Shown piece by piece: positions 1-5,049 of a stretch of DNA of 5,049 bases. Location: positions 3,127-8,175 of the forward strand of contig DFQC01000024.1 of assembly GCA_002377585.1 (NCBI GenBank). Direction: 5' to 3'. Origin of the DNA: Anaerolineales bacterium UBA3499. GTDB lineage: Bacteria; Chloroflexota; Anaerolineae; Anaerolineales; UBA11657. The notes beneath the pieces are model-generated. The model was not told the origin of the DNA and ran no database searches. It worked only from the letters and a program-made list of their open reading frames with translations. Numbering within the stretch: position 1 is the stretch's first letter; each line of letters opens with the position of its first letter. Both the position numbers and the translations under genes were made by a program.

Positions 1-880
1 GGAACGAGTTCAGGAGCTTGTAACGGGTTATGCAGGTGATAGCGGAAAACGCATCGGTGTGGTTAATATGAAAAAACTACTCCCGCTGGGCGCTTATGAA
101 TCGCTGCAACAAGTTCTTGGCAATCATGAGCTTATTGATGCTACTGATCAGTACAATGCTATTCGGCAGATCAAATCACCTTTCGAACTAGAAGCAGTTC
201 AGCAGAATGGATACATTTTAGACGCATGTATGGATGTTTTTGCCGATAGAGCGCATGTAGGAGCTAGATACTGGGATGTATGTGCGGCAACAGAAGAGTT
301 TGTGAAGGCAAAAGGTGCTTTTTGGGGACGAACAAAACTATCCCTTGACCTCACACCTTTTACAGTTCCGACACCTAAGGACTTAACAATGTCTGAGGAT
401 GACATCATTAACTTTGAGATTGTTTATGAGAGTCCCTGGGGATATTGGTTGGAAATGACCACAGTATTCTCTTTTATTGATTTGCCAGATAATGCGCAAT
501 TACTGTTGGATGCATATCTTGCTGCTGTCGATGCGTCTTCTGCGGTGGCATGCACCGGAAATACATATACTGATATTTCTGATGCAAACGATAAAGCTAT
601 TGCCGAAGTAATGAAGGCAGGAGGTAGTAGCCTCAAAGTAGATGGTAAACATACTCCTGATTGTCATAGTACCGGTCTTGATGGTAGTGATGGTCCTAGT
701 TCAGCATCGGACCCTGATTTTGTGTTGAAATCGAACATGATTCTTTCATACCATCCGGGCACTGTACTTGAGAATAATCACGGATTTTTGATATCTGATA
801 ATTTTATGGTTACCGATCATGGTGCTGTGCGACTTTCACCACATAATGCGAGTCGGTACTACATGCGCCTATCAAGTTAA
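1..880 (+). CDS. M24 (creatinase/prolidase-fold) family protein, 5'-truncated, non-canonical active site
   Basis: Partial gene: the reading frame is open from base 2 (Glu-Arg-Val...) through the GTG at 59 to TAA at 878-880, so GTG/ATG codons near 59-70 are internal and not starts. About 292 residues are visible. They cover the end of the creatinase N-terminal domain (KRIGVVN), the linker (IRQIKSPFELEAVQ, codons from about 161) and the whole pita-bread C-terminal domain. Full-length relatives have about 370-400 residues, so about 100 are missing at the left edge. Canonical M24 peptidases bind two metals through Asp, Asp, His, Glu, Glu. My by-eye alignment gives Glu (416-418), Glu (452-454), His (665-667), His (752-754) and Ser (about 794-796). 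The GYW..E and YHPG motifs fit a divergent M24 clade rather than classic Xaa-Pro aminopeptidase. Creatinase shows that this fold can hydrolyse C-N bonds without metal, so a creatinase-like hydrolase is the best guess. The family call is firm and the reaction unknown. Confidence 0.88.
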   Translation, partial: ERVQELVTGYAGDSGKRIGVVNMKKLLPLGAYESLQQVLGNHELIDATDQYNAIRQIKSPFELEAVQQNGYILDACMDVFADRAHVGARYWDVCAATEEFVKAKGAFWGRTKLSLDLTPFTVPTPKDLTMSEDDIINFEIVYESPWGYWLEMTTVFSFIDLPDNAQLLLDAYLAAVDASSAVACTGNTYTDISDANDKAIAEVMKAGGSSLKVDGKHTPDCHSTGLDGSDGPSSASDPDFVLKSNMILSYHPGTVLENNHGFLISDNFMVTDHGAVRLSPHNASRYYMRLSS

Positions 881-903
881 TGTCTGTACTGTGTTGAAAA
901 ACC

Positions 904-1902
904 ATGGGTAATAAGATCAGAGTAGGTGTTTTTGGGGGAGGTGGCGCAGGCCATCATCACTTAGAAGCATTTACTCATATGTCTGAAGAAGTGGAAATTG
1001 TTGGTGTGGCTGAGATTAACCAAACCAGAGGCGAACAGTTAGTAAGTGAATTTGGAATAACTTACTACAATTCTGTTGGCTCGCTTATATCTGCGGGGTT
1101 GGATTTGGGTGTTGTCGCTTTACCACATGATCAATTGCTTGATTGTGGGCTTAATCTGTTGAATGCAAATTGTCATCTTCTTATGGAAAAGCCGATGGGT
1201 AATTCGCTTGTAGAAGCTAAAACACTTTTGGAAGCATACAGAAAAGCAAGTGATCTTGTGTGTACGGTGAGTTTTGTTCATCGATATCGTCCAGCATTTT
1301 CCAAAGCATCTGAACTTTTACGTCATGGTGAGTTAGGAGATATTGTATCTATACATGAACACTTTAGGTTTCCCGGTGATAGCAGGGTTCCTAAATGGGT
1401 ATGGAAGCACGAATCTTCTGGCGGAGGCGTGCTGTTATATTCTGGAATTCACAATCTTGACAGGATTCTCTGGTTTGTTGGTAGTCGTGCTGCATCGGTT
1501 ACTGGTATCGTCGGTATCCATAGTCATGATATTGATGTAGAAGATGGTGTTGGAGCATTGATCAAATTTGAGAATGGTTGCTATGCTACTGTTGTTGGCA
1601 ATCAACCGTCTTCAGTTGTGCCTAGTCCGTTTTCGCGTACGGAAGTTTACTGTAGGCAAGGTACTATAATAGTTTCAAATGGAACTGAACTTACAGTTGT
1701 CAGTGGTGATGGTGAAGTTTCCACTCAGACTTTTGAGCCTGTTGGTCATTTTGAGCAGCAGGCTAGGAATGTTGTTAGTGCAATTTTGAATAACGAGTCT
1801 GCGTTTGTGACGATGGAAGATGGGGTTGAGGCTTATAGGATCGCTGAAGCTGTGTATGAGTCTAGTCGTGCGAACAAGACCATCAATATGAATGATGTTT
1901 AA
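904..1902 (+). CDS. Gfo/Idh/MocA family NAD(P)-dependent oxidoreductase
   Basis: Complete 332-residue protein, the usual length for this family of cytoplasmic dehydrogenases, which oxidise or reduce sugars, inositols and related hydroxy acids. The N-terminal Rossmann fold has the dinucleotide loop GVFGGGGAGHHH (residues 8-19) and an acidic residue after strand 2 (E37). The EKP motif with catalytic Lys96 follows (LLMEKPMG, 92-99). The substrate domain carries GGGVLLYSGIHNLD (173-186) with catalytic His183, and DIDVEDG (209-215) followed by the usual beta-sheet strands. Its odd feature is Tyr179 where inositol-dehydrogenase-type members have the catalytic Asp. An in-frame TGA at 895-897 rules out an upstream start, and the Rossmann strand begins at residue 5, so ATG 904 is well supported although no clear Shine-Dalgarno sequence precedes it. 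It lies 23 bases after the M24 gene and is probably co-transcribed. Substrate unknown. Confidence 0.93.
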   Translation: MGNKIRVGVFGGGGAGHHHLEAFTHMSEEVEIVGVAEINQTRGEQLVSEFGITYYNSVGSLISAGLDLGVVALPHDQLLDCGLNLLNANCHLLMEKPMGNSLVEAKTLLEAYRKASDLVCTVSFVHRYRPAFSKASELLRHGELGDIVSIHEHFRFPGDSRVPKWVWKHESSGGGVLLYSGIHNLDRILWFVGSRAASVTGIVGIHSHDIDVEDGVGALIKFENGCYATVVGNQPSSVVPSPFSRTEVYCRQGTIIVSNGTELTVVSGDGEVSTQTFEPVGHFEQQARNVVSAILNNESAFVTMEDGVEAYRIAEAVYESSRANKTINMNDV

Positions 1903-1948
1903 GTAGCAATTTGTGATTGTGGATATGATTATTGGAATGGTAGGTTAT

Positions 1949-1957
1949 AGGAGGTGA
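1949..1957 (+). promoter_or_regulatory. Strong Shine-Dalgarno sequence of the MmgE/PrpD gene
   Basis: AGGAGGTGA is a near-perfect complement of the 16S rRNA 3' end. Its GGAGG core ends 7 bases before ATG 1962, which is ideal. It settles the start at 1962 over the in-frame ATGs at 1971 and 1980, which would be too far away. It is by far the strongest ribosome site in the window. Confidence 0.88.
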
Positions 1958-1971
1958 ACTAATGGTTGATA
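1957..1971 (+). repeat. 15-base direct repeat over a start codon, copy 1
   Basis: AACTAATGGTTGATA spans the MmgE/PrpD start and encodes its Met-Val-Asp beginning. An identical 15-mer lies over the start of the next gene (3337-3351). The flanking bases differ on both sides. It may be a shared initiation context or coincidence. Confidence 0.6.
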
Positions 1972-3338
1972 TGAAGTCCATGAATGCGGTGGAGTATATC
2001 GCGGATCATGCAAGTAATTTAGAGTATGACATGTTGCCACCCTTGGCCCTAAAAAGGGCAGGGCAGGTAATTGTCGATACTATTTGTTGTGCGCTGGGAG
2101 CTAAAGATACGCACTTGGGTAAACTAGCTGGTGAATTTGCCATGGCAACTGAACCTGGTAGTGAGTCTGTTTTGTGGGGTACTGATACCAAGTTATCTGC
2201 AGCTGGAGCTGCTTGGGCGAATGCTGTGGCTTCTAAGCATTTAGAAATGGATGACTCACATCGGGTTTGTGGGCATGTGGCCGCGGAACTAGTACCGTTG
2301 GCTATTGCGCTTTGTGAACAACGTGGTATGAGTGGGAAAGAGCTTGTTACCATTATTGCTGCTGGATATGATGTATTTGGTGCAATACAGCCAGGAGTGA
2401 AAGTAGCACAACGTGAGCGGGGATTAGATCACAAGTCACAAGCTGGCACCTTAGCCAGTGCTGTGGTTGCTGCGCTAGCTATGGGTCTTGATAAAGACAA
2501 GATAGCTAATGCACTAGCACTATCTATGGATATGGCGTCTGGTACGGAGCAGTATGTGTTTGATGCAGGTCTATGTGATACAAAAGATCTTCTTTCAGGT
2601 TATGCTGTGCGTAATGGTATGTATGCAGCTCAGTTAGCCGAAGCAGGTTTTCAGGGTCCTCCAGGTGCATTGGATGGTGAGTATGGTTACTATCATGCTT
2701 TTGGGGATGGTTATGATCCAGAGTTTCTAGCAGGTATAGGAAAAGACTTTGTCATTGCTGAGACTGGGTTCAAGCCTCATGCTGGTTGTAGACATGTACA
2801 TGCTTGTGTAGATGCAACCAATAATCTATTGGAACAAGGACAGCCGGATCTATCCCAAATCGAGAAGATAAAGGTTGGTAGTTACAAGAACGCTATAACA
2901 CCCTCGTTTCGTGTGAAGTATGATTGTGATAGCGTTAATCAAGCAGGCTTTTCTTTACCCGTGACTGTTTCTGTGGTGCTCAATAGAGGCAGTTGGTATA
3001 AAGAAGATATTGCTGCGTTTGATCAAGCTGCAGTTCAAGAGTTGGTACCGAAAGTAGAGGTTGTACTAGATGAGCAGATCAATGCGGATTGGCCAGAGAA
3101 GAATGGTTGCAGAGTAGAAGTTACTACCAAAAGCGGAGATCTTTTTGAAGGACATGTAAGTTATGCTTTAGGCGAGCCTGAAAATATGCTCAGTGACGCT
3201 GAGTTTGAGGCGAAGTTCCGTTATCTAGCAAATGGTGCTATTCCGGAAGATAATATAACAGCGTTATGCAATATGGTGGACACAGTTGGTGATATTAATG
3301 ATGTAAGCGAATTAGTGAATCTGACCTTACCTAAATAA
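1962..3338 (+). CDS. MmgE/PrpD family protein (dehydratase/decarboxylase/epimerase type)
   Basis: Complete 458-residue protein of normal family length. The family includes 2-methylcitrate dehydratase (PrpD), cis-aconitate decarboxylase and iminodisuccinate epimerase, all of which act on polycarboxylates through proton abstraction next to a carboxylate, without metal. The helical domain carries LPPLALKRAGQVIVDTICCALG (25-46), MDDSH (96-100), His105 before the AELVPLAIAL helix, and DHKSQAGTLASA (156-167) with His157. Lys208 precedes the SGYAVRNGMYAAQLAEAGFQGP stretch (212-233). The motif FKPHAGCRHVHACVDA (270-285) holds His280. By eye, Asp98, His105, His157, Lys208 and His280 match the conserved active-site positions of the family, so the enzyme looks functional. 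The start is fixed by a strong Shine-Dalgarno sequence. It follows the dehydrogenase by 59 bases and precedes the enolase-superfamily gene by only 3, so the last two are surely co-transcribed. It need not be PrpD: no methylcitrate synthase or lyase is present in the window. Exact substrate unknown. Confidence 0.93.
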   Translation: MVDMKSMNAVEYIADHASNLEYDMLPPLALKRAGQVIVDTICCALGAKDTHLGKLAGEFAMATEPGSESVLWGTDTKLSAAGAAWANAVASKHLEMDDSHRVCGHVAAELVPLAIALCEQRGMSGKELVTIIAAGYDVFGAIQPGVKVAQRERGLDHKSQAGTLASAVVAALAMGLDKDKIANALALSMDMASGTEQYVFDAGLCDTKDLLSGYAVRNGMYAAQLAEAGFQGPPGALDGEYGYYHAFGDGYDPEFLAGIGKDFVIAETGFKPHAGCRHVHACVDATNNLLEQGQPDLSQIEKIKVGSYKNAITPSFRVKYDCDSVNQAGFSLPVTVSVVLNRGSWYKEDIAAFDQAAVQELVPKVEVVLDEQINADWPEKNGCRVEVTTKSGDLFEGHVSYALGEPENMLSDAEFEAKFRYLANGAIPEDNITALCNMVDTVGDINDVSELVNLTLPK

Positions 3339-3351
3339 CTAATGGTTGATA
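3337..3351 (+). repeat. 15-base direct repeat over a start codon, copy 2
   Basis: This second exact copy of AACTAATGGTTGATA overlaps the TAA of the MmgE/PrpD gene and the ATG of the enolase-superfamily gene. Unlike copy 1, it has no Shine-Dalgarno sequence in front. Confidence 0.6.
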
Positions 3352-4442
3352 CAAGAATAGTAGAAATAAGATCAGCAATTATTCCTATCAAGAGGATTAG
3401 TCCTCTAGTAACAAGATATGGTACTAATGAGTTTCTGCCGTCAGTTGTAGTGAAAATTGCAACTCAGGATGGGATAATAGGTATAGGTCAAACTATATCT
3501 TCTGCTCCCTGGTTTGGTCCATCTGCTGTAGCAATCAAGAACGAGATTGACGAATATTTGACCCCTGCATTGCATATGCAAGAGGCAACCAATATCAATG
3601 CTTGTTGGAATATTATGACTAGCGCATTTCGAGGTGCTAATTTTGCATATACGGCTATCGATTTGGCTCTTTGGGATATTCTTGGCAAAAAGAATGGAGT
3701 TCCAATTTATGAACTACTTGGTGGGCAGGTTAATGAGGGAGTTGCCCTCCATGGGTTTTTGGATAGAGTGAGTGGTGCTAAGCTCAATGAAAGTATTCAA
3801 CATCTTTCAGAAGAGGGCTGGAATATTGTTAAAGGGAAAATAGGCTTTACTGTTGATGAAGACGTGGATTGGTATAAAGAAGTCAGTAAGTTATCTGAAG
3901 GAAAGATGAAGTTTCAGCTTGATGGAAATTCCGGATACAGTAGGTCTGAGGCTATTCTGGCACTTACGCAGATCGAGCAGTTGGGTGGAATAGGGTTGTT
4001 TGAGCAGCCAGTACAAAACTTGGAAGATCTTGAAGCAATTGCTAGCAAAGTTAATTCACCTTTGCAGGCTGACGAATTGTTGACTGGTGTGAGAAGTAGT
4101 TATGAGCTGTCCAGAGCCAAGTCAATTCCTGTGTGGCATTTCAAGATGCATAAATATGGAGGTTTCACTCCACTTCAAACAATGGCTGCCTTAGCCGAAT
4201 CCGCTGATATTATATTTTCAGTAGCTCCATATCCAGATCTTATGTCTGCAGCTGCCGCACATTTTGCAGCTGCATCTAGGAATGCGACTTGGCCGGCTGG
4301 TGCTGCGCGTAATGATGACTCTGTACTGGATAAGCGGATTGTTCCAGATGGGCACGTATTACGTCCGCCTGAAGGTTCTGGATTAGGAGTTGACCTGGAC
4401 GAAGATAAATTTCAGTATTATGATAATCAGCAAAATAATTAA
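3342..4442 (+). CDS. Mandelate racemase/muconate lactonizing enzyme family protein (enolase superfamily, MLE-like)
   Basis: Complete 366-residue protein. Enolase-superfamily enzymes use Mg2+ to stabilise an enolate formed by removing the proton beside a carboxylate, giving racemisation, dehydration or cycloisomerisation. The N-terminal capping domain covers about residues 4-125, with the usual junction helix AIDLALWDILGKKNGVPIYELLGG (105-128). The barrel carries the KxK motif (Lys164, Lys166), metal ligands Asp194 (LDGN), Glu221 (FEQPV) and Asp244 (ADE), and a second catalytic lysine, Lys268, in HFKMHKYGG. Two facing lysines and no His on strand 7 place it with the muconate-lactonizing/dipeptide-epimerase type, not mandelate racemase. 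The segment AAAAHFAAASRNAT (303-316) closely resembles dipeptide epimerase YkfB as I recall it, but the DxD that follows there is replaced by WPAGAA. Trp317 at that place could suit a different ligand. It starts 3 bases after the previous stop with no Shine-Dalgarno sequence, so translational coupling is likely. Confidence 0.93.
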   Translation: MVDTRIVEIRSAIIPIKRISPLVTRYGTNEFLPSVVVKIATQDGIIGIGQTISSAPWFGPSAVAIKNEIDEYLTPALHMQEATNINACWNIMTSAFRGANFAYTAIDLALWDILGKKNGVPIYELLGGQVNEGVALHGFLDRVSGAKLNESIQHLSEEGWNIVKGKIGFTVDEDVDWYKEVSKLSEGKMKFQLDGNSGYSRSEAILALTQIEQLGGIGLFEQPVQNLEDLEAIASKVNSPLQADELLTGVRSSYELSRAKSIPVWHFKMHKYGGFTPLQTMAALAESADIIFSVAPYPDLMSAAAAHFAAASRNATWPAGAARNDDSVLDKRIVPDGHVLRPPEGSGLGVDLDEDKFQYYDNQQNN

Positions 4443-4474
4443 GGTGACATTAGATTGTATTTTGCTTAGCTACT

Positions 4475-4480
4475 GAGAGG
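4475..4480 (+). promoter_or_regulatory. Shine-Dalgarno sequence of the M55 gene
   Basis: GAGAGG ends 9 bases before ATG 4490, an acceptable spacing. It lies in the 47-base gap after the enolase-superfamily gene. That gap holds no hairpin or promoter that I can see, so read-through is expected. Confidence 0.6.
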
Positions 4481-4489
4481 ATAGTTGAT

Positions 4490-5049
4490 ATGAGAGTATT
4501 CATAGCTGCAGACATGGAAGGTATAACAGGAGTAGTACACTGGCCACAACCTACAACTGGTGGTAGGGAGTTAGCTGATGATGAGAATCAGAGGCAGCAA
4601 ATGACAGCTGATTTAAACGCAGTCATCAAAGGCGCACGTAGTGCCGGGGCGAGCGAATTTGTTATTCTAGACTTTCATGGATCTGCGCCCCCCAGGCCAA
4701 ACTTAAGACTAAAAGACATTGATTCGGAAACCAAATTGTTAAGTGGACATGGTCATTTTGGGCTTACGCAAGATGTTCTCGAGGATGGTTATGATGTGAT
4801 GTTCATAGTTGGAATGCATGCTATGGATGGAGTAGCTGATGGTATCTTGAGTCATAATTTTACTAGCACTTTTAAGGAGATATATCTTAACGATCTTAGG
4901 ATTGGAGAAACGGGTTATTTTGCATTGTGGGCTGGTATACATAATATTCCATTAGTTTTCTTCAGCGGTGATGATGCGGCTTGTGAGGAAGCCAAAGAGT
5001 TGGTACCAGATGTTGTGACGACTTCTACTAAAAAGGGTATCACGCATGG
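4490..5049 (+). CDS. M55 family D-aminopeptidase/amidohydrolase (DppA-like), 3'-truncated
   Basis: The frame from ATG 4490 stays open to the window end: 186 full codons plus two bases. DppA of Bacillus subtilis has about 274 residues, so about 90 C-terminal ones lie beyond the edge. M55 enzymes are cytoplasmic, zinc-dependent, ring-forming aminopeptidases; DppA releases N-terminal D-Ala or Gly from short peptides. All the known ligands are present at equivalent places: Asp8 and Glu10 (AADMEGITG), His63 (DFHGS), His110 (VGMHA) and Glu140 (IGETG). His122 in GILSHNF matches the proposed catalytic His115 of DppA. The conserved VFFSGDDAACEEAKELVP (154-171) follows. The enzyme therefore looks active as far as it can be seen. 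Its substrate may be a D-amino-acid peptide or another small amide, since many M55 proteins in catabolic clusters are uncharacterised. It is the downstream member of the same-strand cluster. Confidence 0.92.
   Translation, partial: MRVFIAADMEGITGVVHWPQPTTGGRELADDENQRQQMTADLNAVIKGARSAGASEFVILDFHGSAPPRPNLRLKDIDSETKLLSGHGHFGLTQDVLEDGYDVMFIVGMHAMDGVADGILSHNFTSTFKEIYLNDLRIGETGYFALWAGIHNIPLVFFSGDDAACEEAKELVPDVVTTSTKKGITH

Noticed and set aside
59..70. GTG at 59 or ATG at 68 as the true start of the M24 gene
   Set aside because: The frame is open back to base 2, and the residues there (GKRIGVVN) continue the N-terminal creatinase domain, so the gene is simply cut by the window edge.
199..636. Two short minus-strand open frames (199-408 and 424-636)
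   Set aside because: Both are opposite the M24 coding region, and neither has recognisable motifs.
1343..1540. Second + strand frame of 65 codons inside the dehydrogenase gene
   Set aside because: It overlaps the conserved substrate-domain motifs of the dehydrogenase in another frame and has no ribosome site.
1911..1929. Possible promoter in the 59-base gap (TTGTGA and TATGAT)
   Set aside because: TATGAT at 1924-1929 resembles a -10 box, but TTGTGA at 1911-1916 is only 7 bases upstream, and the hexamer at proper spacing (AAGTAG) is not a -35 box. It is AT-rich chance.
2006..2353. Minus-strand open frame of 115 codons opposite the MmgE/PrpD gene
   Set aside because: It lies wholly opposite a well-supported gene, has low-complexity Ser/Ala-rich content, no family resemblance and no clear ribosome site.
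4443..4489. Terminator or regulatory hairpin between the enolase-superfamily and M55 genes
   Set aside because: I found no inverted repeat followed by a T run in this gap.
4686..4695. Run of six C in the M55 gene as a phase-variation tract
   Set aside because: It is too short to suggest slippage control, and it encodes an in-frame Ala-Pro-Pro with conserved motifs intact on both sides.
4739..4942. Minus-strand open frame of 67 codons near the right end
   Set aside because: It is antisense to the M55 gene, whose metal-ligand motifs run through the same bases on the + strand.

Overview
The window holds five protein-coding genes, all on the + strand, packed head to tail with gaps of 23, 59, 3 and 47 bases. 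The first gene is cut by the left edge and the last by the right edge. There is no stretch of 300 bases without a gene, and I saw no RNA gene, mobile element, CRISPR array or convincing terminator. The layout reads as the interior of one catabolic operon.

Left to right: (1) the C-terminal part of an M24 (creatinase/prolidase 'pita-bread' fold) protein whose usual metal ligands are mostly replaced; (2) a Gfo/Idh/MocA-type NAD(P)-dependent dehydrogenase with the EKP lysine and the catalytic histidine, but tyrosine in place of the usual aspartate; (3) an MmgE/PrpD-family protein with an apparently intact active site; (4) a muconate-lactonizing-type enolase-superfamily enzyme with both catalytic lysines and all three metal ligands; (5) the N-terminal two thirds of an M55 (DppA-type) zinc aminopeptidase/amidohydrolase with all metal ligands present.

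How they might work together (inference): two hydrolases of C-N or peptide-like bonds (M24, M55) flank a dehydrogenase and two enzymes of families that act next to a carboxylate (MmgE/PrpD and enolase superfamily). This suits stepwise breakdown of an amide- or amino-acid-linked organic acid, but the substrate cannot be read from the sequence. M55 beside a muconate-lactonizing-type enolase relative recalls dppA and ykfB of the Bacillus dpp-ykf region. However, the enolase relative here lacks the DxD signature of dipeptide epimerases, so that pathway should not be assumed.

Organism: bacterial, with moderate GC (mid-40s by eye), all four visible stop codons TAA, and one very strong Shine-Dalgarno sequence. 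No taxonomic marker is present. Mixed sets of enolase-superfamily, MmgE/PrpD, M24 and Gfo/Idh/MocA genes are typical of organic-matter-degrading environmental bacteria, including marine Chloroflexota of the SAR202 type. That assignment is only a guess.
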